Assembly: GCA_028641055.1 (NCBI GenBank)
Contig: CM054060.1
Location: 56,694,292-56,758,291 of the forward strand
Reading direction: 5' to 3'
Length of the DNA: 64,000 nt
Origin: Alopecurus myosuroides
Taxonomy: Eukaryota > Streptophyta > Magnoliopsida > Poales > Poaceae
Below, piece after piece: positions 1 through 9,054 of the stretch; the stretch's first letter is position 1; every line of letters starts with the position of its first letter. The notes beneath the pieces were generated by a model that was not told the origin of the DNA, made no database searches, and saw nothing but the letters and a program-made list of their open reading frames with translations. The translations under genes and the position numbers were made by a program.

Positions 1-580
1 GGCGATCGTGCCAGAATTTCAAGTTCTTGTTGAAGCTCGAGTCGGTCCATTTGTTTTGCGTCTTCATCTTCAGAGCAGCAAGCGTTACATGCAACCGCGT
101 ATCCTCGGGGCGGCACCCAGGAAACAACGGAGTCACCCCGTCTATCTCCATTTGCGCCAGTTTGGCTTTCTCCCTAGCTGCAGCTATGTTGTTGCTCGTC
201 TCCTTAAGCAGCAGATCCTGAACATGAGAGTCCCGCAAGGCCGAAATTAGCGGGGTCTCCGTGTTCTCGCCTTCATCGTCATGTCGATCTTCTCCGCCGA
301 CATATCCTTCTTCATGATGATCTTGTTCGCCGTCATATCCTCGCTCGCCCTCCTCTTCGTGCACAACTTTTGCTGCCGGCGGTGCCACGTGGTTGCGGTC
401 GTCAAGGAAACCGCGTCTGAGAAGGTGCTCCTCCAATTGTCCGGAATCAGGGTCAATCCAGCGCACGAGTTTGCATGATCGACACGGGCATCTTATCTGC
501 CGCCTGTTGCACCGAATCATGTCCGCCTTCGCGTCTTTTTTGTATCTAGCGATTCGAGCAGAGCTCATTTCTAGTACCAT
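1..580 (-). CDS. CACTA (En/Spm) transposase, N-terminal part, open at the window edge
   Basis: Reading the minus strand from ATG at 580 gives about 193 codons without a stop before the left edge, so the gene continues outside the window. The first ~55 residues contain a Cys-rich patch (RCPCRSCKLVRW, then HLLRRGFL) like the transposase-associated domain at the start of TNP2-type CACTA transposases. Near residues 155-190 comes a stretch (TPLFPGCRPEDTRLHVT, then KWTDSSF) that I recognise as the conserved start of the TNP2 core. A Glu/Asp/His-rich linker lies between. CACTA transposases cut the element ends and bind subterminal repeats, and such repeats follow at 1096-1477. Start choice is uncertain: no stop lies immediately upstream, and the usual N-terminal DRSWM-like motif is absent, so the true start or an upstream exon may differ. 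Family call fairly sure; intactness cannot be judged. Confidence 0.8.
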   Translation of the reverse strand, partial: MVLEMSSARIARYKKDAKADMIRCNRRQIRCPCRSCKLVRWIDPDSGQLEEHLLRRGFLDDRNHVAPPAAKVVHEEEGERGYDGEQDHHEEGYVGGEDRHDDEGENTETPLISALRDSHVQDLLLKETSNNIAAAREKAKLAQMEIDGVTPLFPGCRPEDTRLHVTLAALKMKTQNKWTDSSFNKNLKFWHDR

Positions 581-1095
581 GGTTGCCCGCACAGACACAT
601 ATAGAGAGCAGAAAATTAGAACCACAACATGCATGCATAGTCGCCGGAAAAATTCGGCATGACCTCTCCTATAAGTAGGACATATGGGGTGCAAAAGTTT
701 GCCGAAATGGAAGTGAATCAACATTTCGGCAAACATCCATGCACCATGTCGCGCCCGCACGCGCGACAATCGATCGGTCCACCTGCACATGCATGACAAA
801 CACCCATACACATCGATCGATGGCCACACGAGACATATGCACCTCCAACTATACTCACCTAGTAGATTCGATACCGACACGCGAAAAGAGCGAGGAGAGG
901 GAGGGACCGGAGTATAGATGCAAGTAATTAGGCCCCCCAACAACAAGAAACTTCACCAACAATTATACATCGAATAAATAGGTTCACCTACCTAAAAAGG
1001 AGAACTAAATGTGTAAAAATGGAGTGGAGAGAAGGGGGGGGGGGGCGAGTGAGCAATATCCACTTGGAATGAAGTGAGTGGGGGGAGAGAGGGGC
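581..1095. promoter_or_regulatory. CACTA 5' noncoding region with a 12 bp hairpin
   Basis: This stretch between the transposase start and the subterminal repeats has no convincing gene. It contains a perfect inverted repeat, GTTTGCCGAAAT at 697-708 and its complement at 723-734, separated by 14 bases. The transposase promoter and leader should lie here (inference). A G-tract lies near 1034-1046. Confidence 0.4.
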
Positions 1096-1477
1096 CATCT
1101 TTATGTGCACAGTGCGCACAATTCTGTGGCGCACCAGTATGGTATTCTGTGGCGCACGGTACAGGTGCGCCACAGAAACAACATATTCTGTGGCGCATTG
1201 CGTAGGATGCGCCACAGAACATGGTGTTTCTGTGGCGCACCAGCAAAGTGCGCCACAGAAGTTGCCCTTTCTGTGGCGCACGGGTTAGGATGCGCCATAA
1301 AACTATGGCCTCTGACACCCAGCCCAATGATTGGGGTGGGCCCCGCGCACTTTCTGTGGCGCACATCTAACACATGCGCCACAAAAATGGTGATTTCTGT
1401 GGCGCACCCATGGCCGTGCGCCACAAAATAATATTTCTGTGGCGCACCAGTTCATGATACGCCACATAATCCATTCC
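1096..1477. repeat. CACTA subterminal repeat array (TGTGGCGCA / TGCGCCACA)
   Basis: About eight copies of TTCTGTGGCGCA (near 1120, 1147, 1188, 1228, 1268, 1350, 1393, 1434) alternate with about seven copies of the complementary TGCGCCACAGAA, some degenerate (near 1168, 1210, 1250, 1291, 1375, 1416, 1459). They form inverted pairs with a period near 40 bp. Arrays of this kind are the transposase-binding region in CACTA elements. The overlapping open frames on both strands come from the array, not from genes. Confidence 0.85.
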
Positions 1478-1502
1478 ATAGAATGGCATTTCCCTACTAG
1501 TG

Positions 1503-2291
1503 CGTGTAGGGATGAAGGGGTGCAAACCGTTGAATACTCCTATTTCCACTACAGAAAAGCTCTCCGTGCATGAGGGAGATTTGTTGGGTTCAGAGGATTC
1601 AACACGATATAAGAGTGTTGTTGGAGCTTTACAATATCTTACTTTAACTCGTCCTGATATTTCTTTTGCTGTTAACAAAGTTTGTCAATTCTTGCATGCT
1701 CCCACTATTTTGCACTAGACAGCTGTTAAAAGGATTCTGAGATATCTTAGAGGAACCACTGCTACTGGTCTCAAGATCAGTAAGTCCACCTCATCATTAG
1801 TGAGTGCTTTTTCTGATGCTGATTGGGCAGGGTGTCTAGATGACAGGCGTTCCACAGGTGGTTTTGCTGTATTTTTTGGGTCTAATCTTATCTCATGGAC
1901 TGCAAGAAAGCAAGCCACAGTGTCTCGATCAAGCACAGAAGCAGAATACAAGTCCTTGGCTAATGCCACAGCTGAGGTAATATGGGTAGAATCTCTCCTT
2001 GATGAACTTGGTGTAGATCATCGAGAGACTGCATGTTTATGGTGTGACAATCTAGGTGCAACCTATCTCTCAGCAAATCCAGTGTTCCATGCGAGAACAA
2101 AACATATTAAAATTGATTTTTATTTTGTAAGAGAAATGGTAGCACCGAAAATGTTGGACGTTCGTTTCATTCCAACAGGTGATCAGGTGGCAGATGGGTT
2201 CACTAAGCCTCTACAGTTCAGACAGTTACAAGCCTTCAAAGCCAACCTCAACTTGGAGTCGTTGAGATTGAGGGAGGGTGTTAAACGATAG
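1503..2291 (+). pseudogene. Ty1/copia polyprotein, RT end and RNase H, interrupted
   Basis: One reading frame encodes the C-terminal part of a copia polyprotein. It has the RT-RNase H connection ([19 protein letters not shown]), then RNase H with [56 protein letters not shown] and the closing ADGFTKPL. The 5' part is missing because the CACTA terminus ends at 1502, exactly where the copia frame begins. TAG at 1716-1718 replaces the Trp codon expected in the conserved [17 protein letters not shown] motif, consistent with a single G-to-A change. The rest of the frame is open to TAG at 2289-2291, inside the adjoining LTR. Confidence 0.85.
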
Positions 2292-2546
2292 GCTTGTGCG
2301 TATTGGATAGGATATGGACTAGTTGTTGTATTAGGTTGGTATTGTATAAACCGACGGTAGCTATCTTGTGGAGATCTTCCTTGACTCCCAAGCTTTGTAA
2401 CTAATCGTTGTAATCCGGTTGTTGTCAACCCCATATATAACACGTAACCGCGCCGAGGCCAAGGCGGCGTTCAAAGCCTACCAACCTACGAAATCTAATA
2501 CCTACGAAATCTAATATCTAGGTCCTTCGGGACCCTTCCCTGTTCA
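2279..2546 (+). mobile_element. 3' LTR of the interrupted copia element
   Basis: A purine-rich tract (GAGGGAGGG) ends at 2278 and is followed by TGTTAAACG, the expected PPT-LTR junction after a copia RNase H. The sequence then runs noncoding to about TGTTCA at 2546. The right boundary is estimated from the CA ending only, because no second LTR is in the window. Confidence 0.5.
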
Positions 2547-2569
2547 AAAAAAGATGCATAGGGTAAAAG

Positions 2570-3421
2570 AGAAGGGACTTTACGGAATTACGGCACGAAA
2601 ACTTGTTTGGCACACACTGCATGCAGCACGTACGTAGTATCCAACATGGGACGAGCTACATCAATAACTGTACTTACGCCCGATCGACTGGTCCATCAGT
2701 CGTGCCAATAGACCGGCCGGCGGCCGGGGACGACACGTATCAGTCACGACCAATTATAAAGGACACCTTTCAGTGCGATCGATTAGTCTGTGGCGCCGTA
2801 CGCGGTCGACGGTTTCCACGTTCTACCCGTGCTCTGCCGGCACACACTGGAAGATTTGGCATTGGCAGCGGCGATTTCTGCTGGGGACACGCACACACGG
2901 CCGGCAGCTCGCGCGGACCATCACGCGACGTCACGACGACGTGCGTACACGGCCAGCCAGCCCTTCGCTTCCACGCGCGCAGTCGTGATCGTCGCCGGCG
3001 TAGGTTGCTTCCGTCTACACACACAGATGAGACGCCAACGTTAAGTTTTGACCAAAGAGTCTAGTTATAGCATATAATTTGACGCCGTGAGAAAGCAGAG
3101 TCGTACGTTCATCGTGTTGACCTCGATCGGCAGCTCGGCTAGCCAAAAGGCGTTGAGAGTAGGCGCGCGTGTGAATGGATGGGTTGCTCTTCTCGTCGTC
3201 GGTAAATTAACATTCTCGAAGATATCCAATTTTGGTCAACCGGTGCAAACGTTTAGTTTCTCTTCAGTCTCAGCAAAGAAGAGGCTAAGAAAAGCTTCTA
3301 GTAACCTTTCAACTTGGCAGATTGGGCGAAGAAGAGTTGCATGGCCAGAAAAGGCAATCTCAAGTTGGTAGCACAATTAACGTACATGAAGCGACACAAG
3401 AGAACGCGGAACGGCTTTCTG
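2570..3421. repeat. Host segmental duplication, left copy, part A
   Basis: This low-copy-looking stretch aligns by eye, with substitutions and indels, to about 41460-42495. Shared landmarks include GTCACGACCAATTA, CAGTGCGATCGAT, the block with GCTCGCGCGGACCATCAC, GGTTGCTTCCGTCTACACAC and GTCTAGTTATA. It ends at the copia target site (TTCTG, 3417-3421). I see no convincing gene; the short open frames are not conserved between the copies. Confidence 0.8.
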
Positions 3422-3766
3422 TGAGAGCAGTTTCAGCCTGAGCATTGATAGTGGATGACACTAGGAGAGTTGGGGCAATTTTCGTTGGTTTTTCTCACAC
3501 AATGCCATGCCAACCTGAGGGGTTGGGGGTACATATTTATAGGCTGCTAGCCAGCCAAGAGCATTCTAGATGCTAGTCTAAGATGCTGGTCAAGGGTCCT
3601 ATCCTAACAGCAGTCCTTGACCCTATCCTAACAGACCGTCCTTGACCTTATCCTAACAGACCGTCCTTGACCTTATCCTAACAACCAGTCCTTGACACAA
3701 GGACCATGTGCACCCTAGTACAAAGACCAGCCCCACAAAGACCATAGTACAAGGGCTTATCCATCA
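3422..3766 (-). repeat. 3' LTR of the 5.6 kb copia element
   Basis: On the minus strand it starts TGATGGATAAG and ends CTGCTCTCA. It holds a four-unit ~25 bp tandem array (3598-3696, unit like CCTATCCTAACAGACCGTCC) and TATAAATA on the minus strand. It appears identical to the 5' LTR. Confidence 0.93.
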
Positions 3767-3774
3767 TTCTCCCC

Positions 3775-6700
3775 CTAAGTCTTGTACGTCGTCTTGAGGG
3801 GAAGTTGAACCATCCCGATCTTGGAGCAGAGTTCGAGGAACTTGATCCTCCCAAGAGGCTTGGTGAGCAGGTCGGCCAGCTGATCCGTGGTGTTGATGTA
3901 GCTCGCCTTGACGCTTCCTTCTTCCAAGCAGCTTCGGATGAAGTGGTACCTCAGCCGGATGTGCTTGCTCCTTTCGTGGAAAACAGGGTTCTTCGCCAGG
4001 GCCAGAGCGGACTTGCTGTCCACCATGAGCTGCACCGCTCCGGTGTCCCGGCCGAGGAGATCACCAAGCAGTCGGGCGAGCCATAACGCCTGAGTGCATG
4101 CGGTGGAGGCAGCTATGTACTCGGCCTCGCAGCTTGACATGGCCACCACCTGCTGCTTGACCGACTGCCAGCTCACAAGACACTTGCCGAGGAAGAAGAG
4201 GATCCCGCTCGTGCTTTTGCTGGTGTCGATGTCGCCGGCGTGGTCGCTGTCGCTGTACCCGACGAAGTGAATCGCCCCGGGGCACCTAGGATAGTGGAGG
4301 CCATGGTCGAGAGTCCCCGCTACGTAGCGGATGATTCTCTTCACAGCCTGCTGGTGCTCCGTCGTCGGTCGCTGCATGAACCGACTAACGTAGCCGACGG
4401 GGAATGCCAAGTCCGGCCGTGTGTGGGCGAGGTAGCGAAGGCTCCCCACAAGGCGTCGGTACTGTGTAGCGTCCACTTCCTCCGTCGTGCTGTCGCGGCT
4501 CAGTTTCAGCCGCTCTTCCATCGGAGTGAGAGCTGGGTTGCAGTCGGTGAGCCCAGCCAACTCAACGATGCGCTTGGCATAGGCGGACTGTCGAAGCGTG
4601 ATCCCGGAGTGATCCTGGTGCACCTCGATCCCTAGGTAGAAGGAGAGGAGCCCTAGATCACTCATCTGGAAGGTGGCCTTCATTTCTTCCTTGAACGCCG
4701 CCACCTCTGCATCCTTGATACCGGTGATCACCAAGTCGTCGACGTAGACGCCCACCAGCAGGGCATTTCCTCCACTGCCCCGTCGGTAGACGGCCGCCTC
4801 GTGCGGGCTTTGCTCGAAACCCATCATCTTTAGCGTGGAATCCAGCTTGGCATTCCACGCCCTTGGTGCCTGCCGCAGGCCATAGAGAGCCTTGCGTAGG
4901 CGGAGTACCTTGCCCTCCTTGCCGGGGATCTCAAATCCCGGCGGCTGATGCACGTAGACTTCCTCCTTCAAATCGCCGTTGAGGAACGCCGACTTGACAT
5001 CCATGTGATGGACACGCCAGCCCTCCTGGGCAGCTAGCGCAAGAAGAAGTCGCACGGACTCCATCCGTGCCACGGGAGCGAAGGCGTCGTCGAAGTCGAC
5101 CCCTTCCTGCTGCAAGAAACCTCGTGCCACCAAGCGAGCCTTGTGCTTGACGATGGCGCCGGCTTCATCCCTCTTCAGCTTGAACACCCACTTAAGGGTG
5201 ATCGCGTGGTGACCACGAGGAAGGTCAGCGAGCTCCCATGTGCCGTTCTGCTCGACCGCATCCATCTCCAACTGCATTGCGCCACGCCAAGCCGCGTCTC
5301 TCGCGGCCTCTGCAAAAGACCGAGGCTCGCCGTCCTCACACGCAAGCTGCAGTTGTGCCTCCAGATCGCGTGACACTAGTCCCGGCGCTGGCTGGTCGCC
5401 GAGTAGGTCCTCCATCGTGCGGTATCGTAGCGGCTCGCCGTCATGATACGCGTCGAGGCGCTCCTCGTCGTGAGAGGGCGGGGAAGCAAACTCCACCGGG
5501 CTCGGAGGAGTGGCTGTCGGTGCTGGAGTACGTGGCGCCGCCGACTGTGCTGGAGCCGGTGAAGGGGTCGTCGCAGCTGAGGTCGTGGTCGGAGAGCGTG
5601 GTGCTGCCGGTGTAGTAGACGCCGGGGTCGGTGGAGGCTCGGGGACTGAGGTAGGCCTGCTCGATGAAGGACTGCCTACTCCCCCAGCTTCCTTGAGGTG
5701 GACGTGCTCGACAATGAAGTCGTCACAAGTCGGAGTCGATCCGTCGTCCACCGCCTTGTCCCACGCCCATCCTCGCCCTTCGTTGAACGCGACGTCTCGC
5801 GCCGTGCGCACACGTTGCGTCTTTGGGTCAAGGATGCGGTAGGCCTTCGAACCCTCCGCGTAGCCGATGAACACTCCCGGAGTGCTCCTGTCGTCAAGCT
5901 TGCCGATGTGGCCAAGCTCCTTGGCGAATGCCAGGCAGCCAAAGACCCGCAAGTGGGAGACCGCCGGCTTTCGCCCATGCCAAGCCTCATACGGCGTCAT
6001 GCCGTCGAGTGCCTTAGTAGGCGAACGGTTGAGGATGTAGACAGCCGTCAGCACGGCCTCTCCCCAGAAGACAGCCGGCATCCCTCTCTGCTTGAGGAGA
6101 GCCCGAGCCATCCCCACAACCGTCTGGTTGCGCCGCTCGACAACGCCGTTCTGCTGCGGGTTGTACGGCGCTGAGTAATGGCGCTGGATGCCCTCATCAG
6201 CGCAGTATGACGCGAACTCAGTCGCCGTGAATTCGCCGCCGTTGTCGGTGCGCAGCACGCGCAATTTGCGGCCGCTTTCCGCCTCCGCAGCAACCTGTGC
6301 ACGCCTGATGGCGTCCGCCGCCTCTCCCTTGCTGCCGAGGACCGTCACCCACATGTAGCGAGAGAAGTCATCGACGAGCAGCAGGAAGTAGCGTCGACCT
6401 CCTGGTGTGGCCGGAGTTACCGGGCCGCACAAATCCCCGTGTACGAGCTCGAGCCTCTCCTTGGCTCGGAAGCTCGTCTGCTGGGGAAAGGGGAGTCGCC
6501 TTTGCTTCGTCAGCACGCAGACGTCGCAGAACTGCTCCACATGGTCGAGGCACGGCATGCCTCGCACCATCTCCGTGGCACAGAGCCGCTTCAGGGCCTC
6601 GAAGTGAAGATGCCCAAAGCGCTCATGCCACTGCCATGCCTCGTCGTCCCGACGAGCAGCGAGACAGAGGGGTTGTGCCACCTGCACGTCAAGGACGTAG

Positions 6701-8517
6701 AGACGGTTTTCACCTCTGGTTACCTTGGCGAGAAGGCGACGTCGGCGATCCCAGATGCGTAGGATCCCATCCTCGATCAGCACGCGCGAGCCATTCTCGT
6801 CCAGTTGTCCCAGGCTGATGATGGAGTTCCTCAGCGCGGGGATGTAGTAGACATCGGTGAGCAGCCGGTGCTCTCCAGTCTTGGCGGTGAAGATGACGGA
6901 GCCAACACCCTTAATCTCCACGGCAGAGGCATCCCCGAACTTGACGGAGCCTCGTACGTCGGAGTCGAGCTCGGCGAAGAACTCACGTCGACCGGTCATG
7001 TGGTGGGTGGCGCCGGTGTCGAGGCACCACCCGCTAGTCTTGTCCTTCCCGGAACCATCGCCAAGAGGGGCGTGAGCTTTTCGCTCGTCAAGGTGGAGGA
7101 GAGTCGCCGCGGGTGGTGCCGCTGCGGCCGGTGTCGCTGGAGGTAGCTCGATGCTTGCATGCGCCATGAACAGAGCCGTCTCCTCCTCCTCCGCCTGTGC
7201 GACATTGGCCTGGCCGTGTCGTGGCTGTCGACACTCATTGGCCCAATGGCCGCGCCGGCCACAGTTGTGGCAACTGTTGTCCTGTGCCGGCTTGGGCTTG
7301 CCAGCGGCGCCGTCCCTGGCACCTTCGCGGGCGTCACCTTCAGCATGTCCTTGTGCCTTGTTGTGGGCGCCTTTTCGCGCCTTGCGCGGCTTGCCGCGCT
7401 TGCGGCCGCCAGCCGTGGAAGAGGGCTCCCCCTTCTTCCTGTCGCCGAGGCCAGCATCCCACTGCTCCCGAGATAGGAGCAGCTTCCCGCCGGTGGCGAT
7501 GGGCCCCGAGAGAGATGGTGGCTCGTCGGTGTCGACGACCTTGAGGCGACCGATCGCCTCCTCGATCGTCATCGTGGAGAGGTCCAGCAAAGACTCGATC
7601 GAGCGAGCCATCTGCTTGTACTTCTCGGGGATGCACCGAAAGAGCTTCTCGACAGCTCTCTCTTCGTTGTAGGTCAGATCGCCGAACTGCACCATCTTCT
7701 GCAGCAGAGTGTTGAGACGGAGAGCAAAGTCATCGACGTCTTCACCCGGCTTGAAGGCCAGGTTCTCCCACTCCTTGCGAAGTGCCTGCAGTGTGGATTT
7801 GCGAGCACGGTCACTGCCGATGCGTGCCGCGGCGATGGCGTCCCAAGCCTCCTTGGCAGTCCGCTTGTTTGAGAGCGAGAACTGCATCTCGGGCGGGACT
7901 GCGGCGATGAGGGCGTCCAGCGCCCGTCGATCCTCATGGTGGTCGACGTTGCCGTCCTGGACCGCCTCCCACATGTGCCGCACCTGGAGCCTGATCTTCA
8001 TGATCGCGGCCCACTCGACGTAGTTGGTTTTGGTGAGGGTAGGCCACCCAACACCGGGACCAACATCCCTGACCACAGTCCGGACCTCGTAGAGGCCTCG
8101 GTCTTGGTCGACCCAGCCGCCGTCGCCATGCACGCCTCCTTTTGGAGCGCCACCGCGATGTGCGCCGGCTTGCTCGGCTGCCCACTGCGCCGTCCGCTCC
8201 CGCGCTGTATCGCCGCGGTCTGCGTCGACGCTTTCGTCAGCCGAAACGGAGCTGCTGGAGCTGCTGCGGAGTGCCTTGACCTCCGCCGTAGCCTCACGTG
8301 CTGCCTCCGCCGCCGCTGCTGCTTCTACCTCCGCTCTAGCTGCTTCTAACTCCGCCTTGGCTGCTGCCAGCTCCGCCGCTGCCAGCCTCGATGCCCTTGC
8401 TGCCGCCGCAGCGACTGCTACAGCCACTCGCTCACGCTCCTCTGCCACGGCGCGCTCGGCCTCCTGCCGACGCCGTGTGCTCGAGGTAGCCGTGTGCTGA
8501 GAGGGGCTTGCGGACAT
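3775..8517 (-). CDS. Copia gag-pol polyprotein, 1580 aa, intact
   Basis: A single frame encodes all retrotransposition functions. Residues ~1-125 are unusually Ala/Glu/Arg-rich and probably coiled coil. The copia Gag domain follows (NYVEWAAIMKIRL, then NLAFKPGEDVDDFALRL), then a zinc knuckle CHNCGRRGHWANEC near 410, protease WCLDTGATHHMTG near 497, the GAG-pre-integrase and HHCC region (HERFGHLHFEAL, CDVCVLTKQ), and integrase with GDLCGP, RTDNGGEF near 757 and PQQNGVVERRN. RT has [10 protein letters not shown] and YVDDLVITG near 1257, and RNase H has SDSDHAGD and SSCEAEYIAAS near 1464. All catalytic signatures I looked for are present, with no stop or frameshift. ATG at 8517 is the first long-frame Met and leaves a ~190 nt leader after the 5' LTR. 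The stop overlaps the polypurine tract. This looks like an autonomous, recently mobile element. Confidence 0.95.
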   Translation of the reverse strand: MSASPSQHTATSSTRRRQEAERAVAEERERVAVAVAAAAARASRLAAAELAAAKAELEAARAEVEAAAAAEAAREATAEVKALRSSSSSSVSADESVDADRGDTARERTAQWAAEQAGAHRGGAPKGGVHGDGGWVDQDRGLYEVRTVVRDVGPGVGWPTLTKTNYVEWAAIMKIRLQVRHMWEAVQDGNVDHHEDRRALDALIAAVPPEMQFSLSNKRTAKEAWDAIAAARIGSDRARKSTLQALRKEWENLAFKPGEDVDDFALRLNTLLQKMVQFGDLTYNEERAVEKLFRCIPEKYKQMARSIESLLDLSTMTIEEAIGRLKVVDTDEPPSLSGPIATGGKLLLSREQWDAGLGDRKKGEPSSTAGGRKRGKPRKARKGAHNKAQGHAEGDAREGARDGAAGKPKPAQDNSCHNCGRRGHWANECRQPRHGQANVAQAEEEETALFMAHASIELPPATPAAAAPPAATLLHLDERKAHAPLGDGSGKDKTSGWCLDTGATHHMTGRREFFAELDSDVRGSVKFGDASAVEIKGVGSVIFTAKTGEHRLLTDVYYIPALRNSIISLGQLDENGSRVLIEDGILRIWDRRRRLLAKVTRGENRLYVLDVQVAQPLCLAARRDDEAWQWHERFGHLHFEALKRLCATEMVRGMPCLDHVEQFCDVCVLTKQRRLPFPQQTSFRAKERLELVHGDLCGPVTPATPGGRRYFLLLVDDFSRYMWVTVLGSKGEAADAIRRAQVAAEAESGRKLRVLRTDNGGEFTATEFASYCADEGIQRHYSAPYNPQQNGVVERRNQTVVGMARALLKQRGMPAVFWGEAVLTAVYILNRSPTKALDGMTPYEAWHGRKPAVSHLRVFGCLAFAKELGHIGKLDDRSTPGVFIGYAEGSKAYRILDPKTQRVRTARDVAFNEGRGWAWDKAVDDGSTPTCDDFIVEHVHLKEAGGVGSPSSSRPTSVPEPPPTPASTTPAAPRSPTTTSAATTPSPAPAQSAAPRTPAPTATPPSPVEFASPPSHDEERLDAYHDGEPLRYRTMEDLLGDQPAPGLVSRDLEAQLQLACEDGEPRSFAEAARDAAWRGAMQLEMDAVEQNGTWELADLPRGHHAITLKWVFKLKRDEAGAIVKHKARLVARGFLQQEGVDFDDAFAPVARMESVRLLLALAAQEGWRVHHMDVKSAFLNGDLKEEVYVHQPPGFEIPGKEGKVLRLRKALYGLRQAPRAWNAKLDSTLKMMGFEQSPHEAAVYRRGSGGNALLVGVYVDDLVITGIKDAEVAAFKEEMKATFQMSDLGLLSFYLGIEVHQDHSGITLRQSAYAKRIVELAGLTDCNPALTPMEERLKLSRDSTTEEVDATQYRRLVGSLRYLAHTRPDLAFPVGYVSRFMQRPTTEHQQAVKRIIRYVAGTLDHGLHYPRCPGAIHFVGYSDSDHAGDIDTSKSTSGILFFLGKCLVSWQSVKQQVVAMSSCEAEYIAASTACTQALWLARLLGDLLGRDTGAVQLMVDSKSALALAKNPVFHERSKHIRLRYHFIRSCLEEGSVKASYINTTDQLADLLTKPLGRIKFLELCSKIGMVQLPLKTTYKT

Positions 8518-8704
8518 GGCTTGCTGCTGGGGGGCTGTTGCGTGGAGTAGAGGCTGACGAGCTTCTGCTCGATAGACCGGATGGTGGAGAGTGACCAGGG
8601 GCAGTCGGAGCAGCTGCTGCTACCTGCTGGGGCTGCTCAGCTCCCGGGGAGAGAGGTGAACAGGAGATGCTCAGACTACAAGACAACTTGGCTCTGATAC
8701 CACT

Positions 8705-9049
8705 TGAGAGCAGTTTCAGCCTGAGCATTGATAGTGGATGACACTAGGAGAGTTGGGGCAATTTTCGTTGGTTTTTCTCACACAATGCCATGCCAACCTG
8801 AGGGGTTGGGGGTACATATTTATAGGCTGCTAGCCAGCCAAGAGCATTCTAGATGCTAGTCTAAGATGCTGGTCAAGGGTCCTATCCTAACAGCAGTCCT
8901 TGACCCTATCCTAACAGACCGTCCTTGACCTTATCCTAACAGACCGTCCTTGACCTTATCCTAACAACCAGTCCTTGACACAAGGACCATGTGCACCCTA
9001 GTACAAAGACCAGCCCCACAAAGACCATAGTACAAGGGCTTATCCATCA
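8705..9049 (-). repeat. 5' LTR of the 5.6 kb copia element, with promoter
   Basis: It matches the other LTR throughout. Plus-strand TATTTATA at 8817-8824 reads TATAAATA on the minus strand and is the likely core promoter (inference). The U3-side tandem array lies at about 8881-8979. The primer-binding site is at 8691-8702. Confidence 0.93.
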
Positions 9050-9054
9050 TTCTG

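Larger units (their letters stand above)
1..1502 (-). mobile_element. CACTA DNA transposon, one terminus (element continues off the left edge)
   Basis: The end is marked by CTACTAGTG at 1494-1502, whose complement CACTAGTAGGG is a CACTA-type terminal inverted repeat. Immediately beyond it copia coding sequence resumes. The transposase N-terminus at 1-580 reads away from this terminus, as expected for the 5' end. The 3 bp target duplication cannot be tested because the other end is outside the window. Confidence 0.85.
3422..9049 (-). mobile_element. Complete Ty1/copia retrotransposon, 5.6 kb, very young
   Basis: The element lies on the minus strand. Its LTRs at 3422-3766 and 8705-9049 are both 345 bp and look identical on base-by-base reading. 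It is flanked by the 5 bp direct repeat TTCTG (3417-3421 and 9050-9054). A primer-binding site complementary to initiator tRNA-Met (TGGTATCAGAGC on the minus strand, 8702-8691) lies two bases inside the 5' LTR, and a polypurine tract (AGGGGGAGAA, 3776-3767) abuts the 3' LTR. One uninterrupted gag-pol frame fills the interior. The sister host copy near 42485-42500 keeps the uninterrupted target (GCTTTCTGCTTCTCC), so insertion came after the duplication. Confidence 0.95.

Noticed and set aside
1078..1431. Overlapping ORFs on both strands with repeated Trp/Arg/Thr/Cys-Ala peptides
   Set aside because: They are translations of the CACTA subterminal repeat array in several frames.
1096..1477. CRISPR-like evenly spaced repeats
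   Set aside because: Repeats are short, in alternating orientation, end at a transposon terminus, and the genome is a plant's.
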